Under the pieces are notes generated by a model, which saw only the letters and a list, made by a program, of their open reading frames with translations, had not been told where the DNA came from and ran no database searches. Position numbers and translations under genes: made by a program. A DNA stretch of 64,000 nucleotides, taken from positions 434,001 through 498,000 of the forward strand of contig NZ_JABRWJ010000004.1 of the NCBI RefSeq assembly GCF_013266755.1, read 5' to 3'. Positions 1-8,417 of the stretch are shown here, piece after piece (the stretch's first letter is position 1; the number at the start of each line of letters is the position of its first letter). The stretch is from Pseudaquabacterium terrae (GTDB lineage Bacteria; Pseudomonadota; Gammaproteobacteria; Burkholderiales; Burkholderiaceae_C).

Positions 1-404
1 TTGGCACTCGGCACCGCCGAGCCGGCCTTGGCCATCGCCTTCTTCATGAACCACGACTTGATCTTGCCGAAGCCTTGCGGCTTGGGCGCGCCTTCGCCCT
101 TCGGCGGCGCGGCCGATTCGGCGACCAGCACGTCGCCATTGGGCAGCACGTGCAGCCAGCGCGGATGGGCCAGGCCGGTGGCGAAGGCCTGCACCTGCGT
201 GCCACTGGCAGCCACCGGCTTCGCGCCGGCCGGCCAGCCGGTGGCCTCGGCGATCTTGACCGTCGGGATCAGCGATTTCTCCGGCGGCGGCAGCGTTGGG
301 TCCGGCCCGACACCGGCCGATTCGGGCAGCTTGGCCACGCCGCTGCAGGCGCCGATCAGGGTGGCCACCGCGGCGGTGGCGACGAGGGTGGGGCGCAGTT
401 TCAT
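1..404 (-). CDS. PQQ-dependent sugar (sorbosone-type) dehydrogenase, lipoprotein, N-terminal part
   Basis: Only the first 134 codons lie in the window; the gene continues past base 1. The start at 404 is preceded by a strong AGGAGG at proper spacing. A lipoprotein signal is visible (lipobox LIGAC, Cys20). It is followed by a Pro-rich linker and the start of a beta-propeller domain (GLAHPRWLHVLPNGDVLVAE), the usual opening of sorbosone/glucose dehydrogenases of the PQQ family. The family oxidises sugars or sugar-like alcohols in the periplasm and passes electrons to c-type cytochromes. It follows the diheme cytochrome gene on the same strand by 76 bases, so the two probably form one transcript. 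Substrate cannot be told from this fragment. The catalytic propeller blades and PQQ ligands lie outside the window. Confidence 0.85.
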   Translation of the reverse strand, partial: MKLRPTLVATAAVATLIGACSGVAKLPESAGVGPDPTLPPPEKSLIPTVKIAEATGWPAGAKPVAASGTQVQAFATGLAHPRWLHVLPNGDVLVAESAAPPKGEGAPKPQGFGKIKSWFMKKAMAKAGSAVPSA

Positions 405-480
405 CGGGACCTCCTGAACTGTGACGGGCGACCACGCCACCCGCACGCGCGGCAGGTGACGTGCCTGCGGACCGGCGCCG

Positions 481-1329
481 TCACTGCAGCGTGCCGAGGT
501 AGGCCACGATGTCGCGCGCATCGGCCTCGCGCAGCTCGAGCGCGGGCATCGTCGTCTGCGCATCGGCATGCCGCGGATCGATGATCCAGCGCAGCATTTC
601 GTCCGGCGTGTTTGGCCGCCGGCCGGCGATGGTCTGCCGCCGCGCCAGGCCGGCCAGCGGCGGGCCGACGTGCACGTCGGAGCCGGTGACGCCGGGAATG
701 CGGTGGCAGGCGGTGCAGGCGTGCTGCGTCAGCGCGATGCGGCCGCGCGCCGCATCGGCGCGAAAGCCCTCGGGCAGGCCCTCGCGGCGCGGCGCCGGAC
801 AGCTGGCAGCGGCGGTATCGGCCAGCGCGGTGAACTCCGCCGCCGTCAGCGCCGGCAGCCGCTGCATGAAGGCCACCAGCGCCCACAGCTCGGCCTCGTC
901 GAGCCGGTATTGCCAGGCCGGCATGCCGCTCATGCGGATGCCGTTGCGCGTGATCCAGTACAGCTCGGCGGCGTTCCAATGCTGGGGCGCGTCGACCAGC
1001 GGCCCCGGCAGCGGCTGCATGCTGCGGCCGATCGGCGCCTGCGCGCGGCCCGGCGCGCCGTGGCACTGCAGGCAGTGGTCGCGAAAACAGGCGGCACCGC
1101 GCAGCACGCGCGCCGGGTTGTCCAGCGGCGGCACCTCGATCGCCGCAGCGCGGCGCTTGACGCTGCGGTGCATCGTCAGCTCCATCAGCGAATGCACGGC
1201 TTGCGTGTGCGGCACGTTGGCGGCAATGTCGTAGAGGCCGAGCCAGACCACCAGCGCGCCCGCGGCCGTGCCCGCCGCCAGCAGCGTGGCGACGGCGATC
1301 AGCGCGGCAAGCGGGCGGCCGATGCGCAT
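481..1329 (-). CDS. membrane-anchored diheme cytochrome c
   Basis: 282 residues with one N-terminal hydrophobic segment (about 8-31), either an uncleaved anchor or a signal peptide. Two cytochrome c domains follow. Heme motifs are C86-L-Q-C-H90 and C205-T-A-C-H209. Probable axial Met ligands are M136 (GMPAW) and the Met of TTMPALEL near residue 262. The protein should carry electrons in the periplasm between a dehydrogenase and an oxidase. It is read toward the PQQ dehydrogenase and away from the oxidase genes, and the 88-base gap to the divergent cytochrome gene at 1418 must hold both promoters. The layout suggests electrons pass from the dehydrogenase through this protein to the caa3-type oxidase. 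That flow is inferred from position only. Confidence 0.88.
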   Translation of the reverse strand: MRIGRPLAALIAVATLLAAGTAAGALVVWLGLYDIAANVPHTQAVHSLMELTMHRSVKRRAAAIEVPPLDNPARVLRGAACFRDHCLQCHGAPGRAQAPIGRSMQPLPGPLVDAPQHWNAAELYWITRNGIRMSGMPAWQYRLDEAELWALVAFMQRLPALTAAEFTALADTAAASCPAPRREGLPEGFRADAARGRIALTQHACTACHRIPGVTGSDVHVGPPLAGLARRQTIAGRRPNTPDEMLRWIIDPRHADAQTTMPALELREADARDIVAYLGTLQ

Positions 1330-1417
1330 CGTGGGGTGTCCTCATCGGCGTTGCAGCAAACAGCCGGCCCGCCGCTTGCCGGGCTGGCAGCGCGACATCC
1401 CTGCGAAAGGTCTCGCC

Positions 1418-1783
1418 GTGTTCCGATTCGGCCTCCCGCTGCTGCTGCTGGTCGCGTTCAGCCTTGCCGGCTGCGGCGAGCGCGGCACGCTTGACGCGGC
1501 CCGCGGCGACGCCGAGCGCGGCCGGCTGCTCGTCGCGCGCTACCACTGTGGCCACTGCCATGCGGTGCCCGGCGTGCCGGCGGCGCGCGGGCTCGCCGGG
1601 CCGGACCTCGCGTCGTACGCGCGCCGCAGCTACATCGCCGGCCGCTGGCCGAACGAGCCGGCGCGGCTGGCGAGCTGGATCGCCGAGCCGCAGGCGCTGG
1701 CACCCGACACGCCGATGCCGAACCTCGGCGTGTCGGCCACCGATGCGCGCGACATCGTGGCCTACCTGGCGACATTGCGATGA
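1418..1783 (+). CDS. small lipoprotein cytochrome c (monoheme)
   Basis: 121 residues from a GTG start. I chose this start because it places a hydrophobic segment and a lipobox (SLAGC, Cys19) at the very N-terminus and has an AAAGG just upstream. The single heme motif is C44-G-H-C-H48; the likely distal ligand is the Met in DTPMPNLG. It resembles the small cytochrome c domain proteins that accompany cytochrome oxidases. The stop codon overlaps the ATG of the oxidase subunit II gene (ATGA at 1780), so it is the first gene of the oxidase operon. It likely docks electrons to the oxidase from a membrane-tethered position. An upstream in-frame start is possible but would put about 50 non-signal residues ahead of the lipobox. 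Confidence 0.85.
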   Translation: MFRFGLPLLLLVAFSLAGCGERGTLDAARGDAERGRLLVARYHCGHCHAVPGVPAARGLAGPDLASYARRSYIAGRWPNEPARLASWIAEPQALAPDTPMPNLGVSATDARDIVAYLATLR

Positions 1784-2730
1784 CGATCGAATCGGTGCTG
1801 CGGCCTGCCGGCCCGGCCGCGGCGGCCGGTGCCGAGACCGGCTGGGTGCTGATCGTCGGCAGCGCGCTGGTGCTGATGCTGGTCGGCGCGCTGCTGGCCT
1901 GGGCGCTGCTGCGCCGGCGCGCCGCGGGCGAGCAGCACGACGAGCGGCGCCTGGTGCGCCGCTGGGTGATCGGCGGCGGGCTCGCGTTTCCGGCGCTGAC
2001 GATGCTGGCGCTGTTCGCCTACGCGACGGCGCGCGAGCGCGCGTGGAATCCGCTGCGCACGGCCGACGAGCCGGTGATCACCGTGACCGCGCACCTGTGG
2101 TGGTGGCAGGTGCAGCATCGCGACCCGGCGCGCGGCATCGATGTCACGCTGGCCAACGAGCTGCACATTCCCGCTGGCCGGCCGGTGACGATCGGACTGG
2201 CCAGCGCCGACGTGATCCACGCGCTGTGGCTGCCGTCGCTGGCGGGCAAGGTCGACGCGATCCCGGGCCGCGTGCTGCAGCTGCGGCTGCAGGCCGACCG
2301 GCCCGGCCGCTGGCAGGGCCGCTGCGCCGAGTTCTGCGGCGAGCAGCATGCGCGCATGGGGCTGGTGCTGGTGGCGCACGCGCCGGACGACTACGCACGC
2401 TGGCTCGCCGCGCAGGCGCGGCCGGCCGCCGTGGCCGACGAAACGCTGGCGCAGCAGGGCTGGCGGCTCTTCATGCAGCAGCGCTGCAACAGCTGCCATG
2501 CGCTGCGCGGGCTCACCGAGTCGCCGTCGATCACCGCGCCGGACCTGACGCATGTCGGCTCGCGGCTGACGATCGGCGCCGGCGCGCGGCCGCTGGACCG
2601 GGCCGCGCTGGCCGCGTGGATTGCTGACCCGCAGCAGTGGAAACCGGGGGTGCGCATGCCCTCGTATGGCGACCGGTTGAGTGCGGGCGAGCTCGACGCC
2701 TTGGCCGCGTTCCTGGAGCGTTTGCAGTGA
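1780..2730 (+). CDS. coxB: cytochrome c oxidase subunit II with fused cytochrome c domain (caa3 type)
   Basis: 316 residues: two membrane helices (about 21-45 and 63-84), a CuA cupredoxin domain (about 95-210) and a C-terminal cytochrome c domain (about 222-316). The CuA ligands are all present: H147, C182, E184, C186, H190 and M193. Heme is bound at C236-N-S-C-H240, probably with M293 as sixth ligand. The helix-II start reads LVRRW at 58-62. Most A-type subunits II have LExxWT here, so the glutamate at the mouth of the K proton channel is replaced by V59. Its start overlaps the upstream cytochrome stop (ATGA), and its stop overlaps the GTG of the next gene. The covalently attached cytochrome makes this a caa3-like enzyme. 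Confidence 0.95.
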   Translation: MTIESVLRPAGPAAAAGAETGWVLIVGSALVLMLVGALLAWALLRRRAAGEQHDERRLVRRWVIGGGLAFPALTMLALFAYATARERAWNPLRTADEPVITVTAHLWWWQVQHRDPARGIDVTLANELHIPAGRPVTIGLASADVIHALWLPSLAGKVDAIPGRVLQLRLQADRPGRWQGRCAEFCGEQHARMGLVLVAHAPDDYARWLAAQARPAAVADETLAQQGWRLFMQQRCNSCHALRGLTESPSITAPDLTHVGSRLTIGAGARPLDRAALAAWIADPQQWKPGVRMPSYGDRLSAGELDALAAFLERLQ

Positions 2731-5294
2731 ATGCGCCCCAGCGCCCACCCGGCATCGATGCCCTGCCCATCGACGATCCCACGCTGCCGAACGCGCTGCC
2801 GCGTCCGCCCGACGAGCTGCCGGCGCTCGAGCGCGCCTGGCAGCGCCCGCGCGGCTGGCGCCGGTTGACCGCTGTCAACAACACCCAGGTCGGTCTCTAC
2901 TACATCGCCACCGCATTGCTGTTCTTCGTGCTCGCCGGCGTGCTGGCGCTGGTGATGCGCGCGCAACTCGCGTGGCCGGGGCAGGCGCTGGTGTCGCCCG
3001 CGCTCTACAACCAGCTCTTCACGATGCACGGCACGGTGATGATGTTCCTGTTCGCCGTGCCGGTGGTCGAGGCGATCGCCGTCTACCTGCTGCCCGGCAT
3101 GCTCGGCGCGCGCGACCTGCCGTTTCCGCGCCTGTCGGCCTACGCCTATTGGGCCTATGCGGTCGGCGGGCTGGCCTTCTTCTGCACGCTGTTCTTCGGG
3201 GTCGCGCCGGACGGCGGCTGGTTCATGAATCCGCCGTTGACCAGCGGCGAACACTCGCCGGGCTTGGGCGCCGACTTCTGGCTGCTCGGCATCGGCTTCA
3301 TCGAGATCTCGGCGATCGCCGGCGCGATCGAGCTGCTGATCGGCATCCTGATGACGCGGGCACCGGGCATGACGCTCGGCCGCATGCCGGTGTTCGGCTG
3401 GGCGATGCTGGTCGTCGGCGCGATGATCCTGTTCGCGTTCCCGGCGGTGATCGCCGGCACCTTGCTGCTGGAGCTCGAGCGTGCGTTCGACTGGCCGATC
3501 TTCACGGCCGCGCGCGGCGGCGATCCGCTGCTGTGGCAGCACCTGTTCTGGTTCTTCGGCCACCCGGAGGTCTACATCATCTTCCTGCCGGCGGCCGGGC
3601 TGGTGTCGATGATGATCCCGGCCTTGAGCCGCACGCCGCTGGTCGCTTACCGCGCGGTGGTGTGGGCGCTGGTGGCGGTGGGCGTGTTGAGCTTCGCGCT
3701 GTGGGCGCATCACATGTTCACCGCGGGCTTAAGCGGCGCGGCGCTGCTGTGGGTCTCGGCCGCCAGCCTCGCCATTGCCGTGCCGACCGGCGTGCAGGTC
3801 TTCGCGTGGCTGGCGACGCTGTGGCGCGGCCGCCCGCGTCTGAACGGCGCGATGCCGTACCTGATCGCCTTCCTGCTGACCTTCGTCGCCGGCGGCCTGA
3901 CCGGCGTGATGCTCGCGGTGCTGCCCTTCGATCGCCAGGCGCACGACACGCATTTCGTCGTCGCGCACCTGCATTACGTGCTGATCGGCGGCATGGTCTT
4001 CCCGGTCTTCGCGGCCTTGGTGCACTGGGGTCCGCTGATCAACGGCCATGCGCTGAACGAGCGGATGCTGCGCTGGTCCTGCGCGCTGATGTTCTTCGGT
4101 TTCCACGCGGCGTTCTTCCCGCTGCACGTCGTCGGTCTGCTCGGCATGCCGCGGCGCATCGCCACCTATGACGCCGGTTTCGGCTGGGCCGGCTGGAACC
4201 TGGCGTCGACGATCGGCGCCTTCGTCTTCGCGGCGGGCGTGCTGCTGTTCTTCATCGAGGCCGCGCACACCTGGCGCAAGCCGGAGCAGCCGCACGGCGA
4301 CCCGTGGCAGGGCGGCACGCTGGAGTGGCTGCCGTCGGAGGACTACGGCATGCGCAGCATCCCGCAGGTGAGCGCTCGCGAGCCGCTGTGGCAGCGGCCG
4401 GCGCTCAAAAGCGAGGTCGAGGCCGGCCGGCATTGGTTGCCCGGCACCGCGACCGGCGGCCGCGAGGCGCTGGTCACGCACTGGCGGCGCGCGCTGCCGC
4501 AGCACCTGCTGGTGCTGACCGGCGACAGCTGGTGGCCGTTCATCGCGGCCGTCGGCACAGCCGGCTTCTTCCTGCTGCTGACGGTGCAATGGGTGATCAC
4601 CGCGAGCCTGTGCGGCGTGGTCGCGGTCGCCGCGACGCTGCGCTGGCTGTGGGACACCGACCGGGCGCCGGCCGGCGCGCAGGTGCGCGTCGCGCGCGAC
4701 GTGATGCTGCCGGTGGGCGCGCGCGGCGCGGCGTCGCACTCGTGGTGGGCGACCTGGCTGGTGCTGCTGGTCGATGCGACGATCTTCGCGTCGCTGGCCT
4801 TCGCGCATCTGCATGTCGCGATGCGCGCCGAGGTCTGCCCGCCGCCCGGCGCGCGGCTGCCGGGCTCCGGATGGGCGTGGGCGGCCGCCGCGCTGTGGGG
4901 GGTGTCGGCCGCGGCGATCGTGCTCGGCTGGCGCCGGCCGGTCGACATGCTGCGGCGCCGCTCGCTGGTCTGGCCGAGTCTTTCGATTGTTATCGGATGC
5001 TTGGCCGCGCTGGCCGCCTTCGCGCTCGACCTGCTCGGCCATCAGGCTGCCGGCCTCGAGCCGCGCAGCAACGCCTGGAGCGCGACGGTCGCAGCGCTGC
5101 TCGGCTGGCAGGGCTTTCATGCAGCGCTGCTGCTGGTGATGGCCGGCTACCTGCTGGCGCGCTGGTGGCGCGGGCAGGGCGCACCGGGTCCGGTTGCCAC
5201 GCGTGACAACGTGGCGCTGTTCTGGCTCTACGTGGCAGCGCAGGGCGCGCTGACCGGCGCGCTGGTGCAACTGCTGCCGCGGGTGCTCGGCTGA
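2727..5294 (+). CDS. ctaDE: cytochrome c oxidase subunit I fused to subunit III (CtaDE/CoxAC)
   Basis: 855 residues from a GTG that overlaps the coxB stop (GTGA). Residues about 50-560 are subunit I; after a hydrophilic linker, residues about 605-855 form the subunit III helices. Ligands visible: H101 (low-spin heme), H279, Y283 (Tyr-His crosslink) and E281 in GHPEVY, H328/H329 for CuB, H414 and H416 for the hemes. Proton-channel residues differ from the standard A1 enzyme. D130 (equivalent to Paracoccus D124) is kept. The K-channel lysine in PTGxK is Q357 (codon 3795-3797), and the D-channel asparagines correspond to V119 and S137. No separate subunit III or assembly gene lies beside it. It reduces oxygen to water with electrons from the adjacent cytochromes. 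Confidence 0.93.
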   Translation: MNAPQRPPGIDALPIDDPTLPNALPRPPDELPALERAWQRPRGWRRLTAVNNTQVGLYYIATALLFFVLAGVLALVMRAQLAWPGQALVSPALYNQLFTMHGTVMMFLFAVPVVEAIAVYLLPGMLGARDLPFPRLSAYAYWAYAVGGLAFFCTLFFGVAPDGGWFMNPPLTSGEHSPGLGADFWLLGIGFIEISAIAGAIELLIGILMTRAPGMTLGRMPVFGWAMLVVGAMILFAFPAVIAGTLLLELERAFDWPIFTAARGGDPLLWQHLFWFFGHPEVYIIFLPAAGLVSMMIPALSRTPLVAYRAVVWALVAVGVLSFALWAHHMFTAGLSGAALLWVSAASLAIAVPTGVQVFAWLATLWRGRPRLNGAMPYLIAFLLTFVAGGLTGVMLAVLPFDRQAHDTHFVVAHLHYVLIGGMVFPVFAALVHWGPLINGHALNERMLRWSCALMFFGFHAAFFPLHVVGLLGMPRRIATYDAGFGWAGWNLASTIGAFVFAAGVLLFFIEAAHTWRKPEQPHGDPWQGGTLEWLPSEDYGMRSIPQVSAREPLWQRPALKSEVEAGRHWLPGTATGGREALVTHWRRALPQHLLVLTGDSWWPFIAAVGTAGFFLLLTVQWVITASLCGVVAVAATLRWLWDTDRAPAGAQVRVARDVMLPVGARGAASHSWWATWLVLLVDATIFASLAFAHLHVAMRAEVCPPPGARLPGSGWAWAAAALWGVSAAAIVLGWRRPVDMLRRRSLVWPSLSIVIGCLAALAAFALDLLGHQAAGLEPRSNAWSATVAALLGWQGFHAALLLVMAGYLLARWWRGQGAPGPVATRDNVALFWLYVAAQGALTGALVQLLPRVLG

Positions 5295-5726
5295 TCAGTC
5301 GACCACGCCGTCGCCGCGCATCAACCGCCCGATGCTGAAGCGCCCCGCGCCCAGCAGCGCGACGGCGACCGCGCCGAACAGCATCAGGCCCTGCAGCTCG
5401 ATCGCCCAGCCGCCCTGCGGACCGAGGGTGAAGATCTGGTGCGCGTGCGCGAGGCCGATCGCGAACAGCATGTTGATCGCTACCAGCAGCGCGGACACCC
5501 GCGTCCACGCGCCGGCGATCATCAGCAGCGGCGCCAGCACCTCGCCGATGTAGGCGCCATAGGCCAGCACGCCCGGCAGGCCGGCCTGTTGCAGCATGCC
5601 CGGCATGCCGCCCAGGCCGTGGCGCACTTTCGCGATGCCGTGCAGCAGCACCAGCACGCCGACCGTCAGGCGCAGTACCAGCTTGCCGGCGTCGTCGAAA
5701 TCGCGGCGCAGTTCGCGGCCCTGCAT
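5295..5726 (-). CDS. DoxX family membrane protein
   Basis: 143 residues with four hydrophobic helices in the DoxX arrangement (LTVGVLVLLHGIAKVRHG, then GEVLAPLLMIAG). I start it at the ATG one base after the stop of the upstream VOC gene; the longer version would overlap that gene by 11 codons. DoxX proteins are small inner-membrane proteins of uncertain role, linked in some bacteria to quinone or thiol redox stress. It converges directly on the oxidase subunit I/III gene with no bases between the two stop codons. It is the last gene of a leftward run starting at the DUF885 gene. Function beyond the family name cannot be given. Confidence 0.85.
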   Translation of the reverse strand: MQGRELRRDFDDAGKLVLRLTVGVLVLLHGIAKVRHGLGGMPGMLQQAGLPGVLAYGAYIGEVLAPLLMIAGAWTRVSALLVAINMLFAIGLAHAHQIFTLGPQGGWAIELQGLMLFGAVAVALLGAGRFSIGRLMRGDGVVD

Positions 5727-5727
5727 G

Positions 5728-6105
5728 TCAACCCGTGACGAGATTGAGGATGTTGCCATCGGGATCCTTGAACCACGCGACGCGCATGTCGCCGCCGCCG
5801 TAGATGTCGCCCTGGCGTTCGAGCCCGGGCATGTCGTAGTGCTCGAAGCGCACGCCCTTGGCCTTCAGCGCCGCGACCTCGTCGTCGAGCGCGTCGCCGA
5901 CGACCCAGGTCACCGCGGTGGCCTGGTTCGTGCCCGCGTATTTCGAACGGTAGACGTTGACCACCGTGTCGCCGCTGCGGTAGCTGACGAGCTCGTCGCC
6001 TTCGCTGTCGACCGGCTGCAGGCCGAGCACGCCTTCGTAGAAGCGCCGCGCATGGTCGATGTCATGAACGGCCAGGTTGGCAATCGCGCGATGGGTGTTG
6101 AGCAT
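5728..6105 (-). CDS. VOC (glyoxalase/bleomycin-resistance fold) protein
   Basis: 125 residues from the ATG at 6105, which has GAGGAG upstream. It has the paired beta-alpha-beta-beta-beta modules of the vicinal oxygen chelate fold: HRAIANLAVHDIDHARRFYEGVLGL at the start and WFKDPDGNILNLVTG at the end. Possible metal ligands are the first-strand His and the Glu/Asp positions, but the full 2-His/2-Glu set of glyoxalase I is not obvious. Members detoxify electrophiles, open rings or bind antibiotics; the substrate here is unknown. It lies in a leftward run with thioredoxin and DoxX, which hints at redox or electrophile stress. Confidence 0.85.
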   Translation of the reverse strand: MLNTHRAIANLAVHDIDHARRFYEGVLGLQPVDSEGDELVSYRSGDTVVNVYRSKYAGTNQATAVTWVVGDALDDEVAALKAKGVRFEHYDMPGLERQGDIYGGGDMRVAWFKDPDGNILNLVTG

Positions 6106-6164
6106 GACGGCTCCTCGGCGTGAACGGCAGATCGTACGCCCGGCAAGCGCCGTGCCCATCGCGC

Positions 6165-6497
6165 CTACACGGTGGCGGCGGTCAACCGTTGCAGCGCCTG
6201 AGAGATCGACGCCAGGTCGCGCGGCCGGATCAGGCGCTCGCGCTCGAGGCCGTCACGCAGCAGGATCAAGGTCGGCCACAGCTTGATGTTGTAGGAGCGG
6301 CCGAGCGGCCGGCCCGGGCCATCCTCGATCTTCAGATGGCGCAGGCCGGGATGGGCCTTCATCGCATTGGCCAGCGCCGGCTGGATGCCGCGGCAGATGC
6401 CGCACCAGGGGGCGCCGAATTCCAGCAAGGTGGCGCCCGGCAGCGCGTCGACCTCGGTGCGGGCGGGTTCCTTGGCGGCGTAGTCGGGGGTCATCAT
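6165..6497 (-). CDS. thioredoxin-like protein with CGIC active site
   Basis: 110 residues if started at the tandem ATG ATG (MMTPDY); a longer start would add 23 low-complexity residues. The fold is thioredoxin: GATLLEFGAPWCGICRGIQPAL carries a redox pair in an unusual WCGIC motif instead of WCGPC. The cis-Pro motif is KLWPTLILLRDG. There is no signal peptide, so it acts in the cytoplasm. The Pro to Ile change in the CxxC loop should alter redox potential compared with classical thioredoxin; such variants are common among thioredoxin-family side branches. It sits between the DUF885 peptidase gene and a VOC gene on the same strand, with a spacing of about 66 bases on each side. Confidence 0.85.
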   Translation of the reverse strand: MMTPDYAAKEPARTEVDALPGATLLEFGAPWCGICRGIQPALANAMKAHPGLRHLKIEDGPGRPLGRSYNIKLWPTLILLRDGLERERLIRPRDLASISQALQRLTAATV

Positions 6498-6562
6498 GGT
6501 GGTCTGCGGTCCTTGGAGTGATCCTGGATGGATTGCGCGCCGGTGCCGCGGGTTCCCCAGGC

Positions 6563-8362
6563 TCACTGACGTTGTTGTGCCGCGATCCAGCGCTCGACAT
6601 GCGCTTCGAGCGCCGACAGCGGCACCGAGCCGGTCGCCAGCACCGCATCGTTGAAGTCGCGCAGGTCGAAGCGCGGGCCCAGTGCGGCCTGGGCGCGCTG
6701 GCGCAGTGCCAGGATCTTCAGCTGGCCGATCTTGTAGGCCAGCGCCTGGCCGGGGTTGTCGATGTAGCGGTCGACCTCGTTGACGATGTCCTGCTCGGTC
6801 TTCGGCGCGTTGTCGCGGAAATAGGCGAGCGCCTGCTCACGCGTCCAGCCGCGGGCATGCAGGCCGGTGTCGATCACCAGCCTCACGGCGCGCCACATCT
6901 CGTAGGTCAGTTGGCCGAAGCGGTCGTAGGGGTCGTCGTACAGGCCCATCTCGTGGCCGAGCTGCTCGGCATACAGACCCCAGCCTTCGGCATAGGCGAC
7001 GAAGTACGCGGTGCGGCGGAAGGTCGGCGCATCGGGCAGCTCGAGGCCGCGCGCGAACTGGAAGTGATGGCCCGGCACCGCCTCGTGCAATGACAGCGGC
7101 AGCATCTCCCAGGTCGGCCGCGTCTCGGGCTTGTAGAGATTGACGTAGTAGTAGCCCGGGCGCGAGCCGTCGGCCGCGCCGGCCTGGTAGTAGGCGGTGG
7201 TGGTGTCCGGCGCGAGGTTGTCGGGAATCGGCCGCACGCCATAGGGCAGCCGCGGCTGCAGACGAAACACCTTGACCAGCTCCGGATCGATGCGCTTGGC
7301 GAGCGCGCGGTACGCGTTCAGCAGCTCGGGGCCCGAGCGATGGAAGAAGCGCGCATCGGTGCGCAGGAAGGTGAAGAACTCGGCCAGCGTGCCGCGAAAG
7401 CCGGTCTCGGTCTTCAGTGCCTCCATCGCCGCGCGCAGCCGCGCCACTTCCTTCAGGCCGATGGCGTGGATCTCGTCGGCGCCGAGCGGCGTGCTGGTGT
7501 AGTAGCGGGCGAGGAAGTCGTAGTACGCACGGCCGGCGGGCAGGGCGGAGACGGCGACCGTCGCGCGCGTGCGCGGCAGGTACTCGGTCTCGAAGTGGCG
7601 CGCGAGGCGGCGGTAGGCCGGCACCAGCTGCGCGCGGATCAGCGCCTGCGCTTCGGCCTGCAGCGCGGCGCGCTCGGCCGCGGCAATCGCCGGGCCGATG
7701 CGCGTGAATGGGCGGTAGAACGGGCTCTTCGCCGGGTCGTCGACGATCTGCGCGGCGATCTGCGCCGGCACGCGGTTCATCAGCACGCGCGGCGGCAGCT
7801 CGCCGGCCGCGACGCCTTCGCGCATCAGCGCGATCGTCTGGTCGATCAGCCGGGGCATCGCGGCGATGCGCGCCAGCCATTGCCGGTAGTGCGCGGCCGT
7901 CGCGAACGGCATGGTTTCGGCGATGACATCCGCCGTCTGCACGCCGCCGCGGTGGCTGATCGGCTGCAGGTATTCGCGGAAGGGCTGGCGCTCGACCGCA
8001 TGGCGCAGCAGCCATTCGAAGCTGTCGTGGTGCAGCTGGTCGGCCGGCGCCAGCGCGGCGCGATCGATGCCGCGCAGCCGCTGCAGCGCCGCGCGGTCGG
8101 CGGCCGCGCGCGCGGCGATCGCCGCGGGGCTGAAGTCGGTCCAGCGGTCGTCATAACGCGTGTCGCCCTGGTAGCTGGCGGTTTCCGGGCTGTCGCGCAG
8201 GCTGCGTTCCCACTCGTCGGCGAAGAGCGCGGGCAGCGCGCGGGCGGCGGGGTGGCGTGCGGCCTCGGTGGCCGTGGCCGGCACGGGCGTGGCGGCGAAC
8301 GACGGTCCGCAGACGAGCAAGGTGGCGAGCAAGGTGGCCGGCAGCACGCGCAGGCGGGTCAA
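6563..8362 (-). CDS. DUF885 family secreted metallopeptidase-like protein
   Basis: 599 residues from a TTG start. This start gives a clean signal peptide (LRVLPATLLATLLVCGPSFAATP) and has GAGGGA six bases upstream. The body matches DUF885 throughout, including the HEAVPGHHFQFAR motif, a zincin-like HExxxGHH in which the His residues and Glu would bind zinc and act as base. EGWGLYAEQLGHEMG follows further downstream. Proteins of this family are predicted periplasmic carboxypeptidase/oligopeptidase-like enzymes. The specificity is not known. It is the first gene of a leftward run (peptidase, thioredoxin, VOC, DoxX). It is divergent from the GNAT gene, with only 55 bases between the two starts, so both promoters must be compact. 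Confidence 0.88.
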   Translation of the reverse strand: MTRLRVLPATLLATLLVCGPSFAATPVPATATEAARHPAARALPALFADEWERSLRDSPETASYQGDTRYDDRWTDFSPAAIAARAAADRAALQRLRGIDRAALAPADQLHHDSFEWLLRHAVERQPFREYLQPISHRGGVQTADVIAETMPFATAAHYRQWLARIAAMPRLIDQTIALMREGVAAGELPPRVLMNRVPAQIAAQIVDDPAKSPFYRPFTRIGPAIAAAERAALQAEAQALIRAQLVPAYRRLARHFETEYLPRTRATVAVSALPAGRAYYDFLARYYTSTPLGADEIHAIGLKEVARLRAAMEALKTETGFRGTLAEFFTFLRTDARFFHRSGPELLNAYRALAKRIDPELVKVFRLQPRLPYGVRPIPDNLAPDTTTAYYQAGAADGSRPGYYYVNLYKPETRPTWEMLPLSLHEAVPGHHFQFARGLELPDAPTFRRTAYFVAYAEGWGLYAEQLGHEMGLYDDPYDRFGQLTYEMWRAVRLVIDTGLHARGWTREQALAYFRDNAPKTEQDIVNEVDRYIDNPGQALAYKIGQLKILALRQRAQAALGPRFDLRDFNDAVLATGSVPLSALEAHVERWIAAQQRQ

Positions 8363-8417
8363 GGCGGGTCCCTCGTGATCACGAAACAAAACCGCGAGCT
8401 TACGTCGCCCGGCGAAA

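Noticed and set aside
401-1561. Long open frames antisense to genes, such as 401-1561 minus, 2391-3713 minus, 16470-18539 minus and 20847-23270 plus
   Set aside because: They are mirror frames of GC-rich genes: Arg/Ala/Gln/His-rich, no domains, and they overlap well-identified proteins on the other strand.
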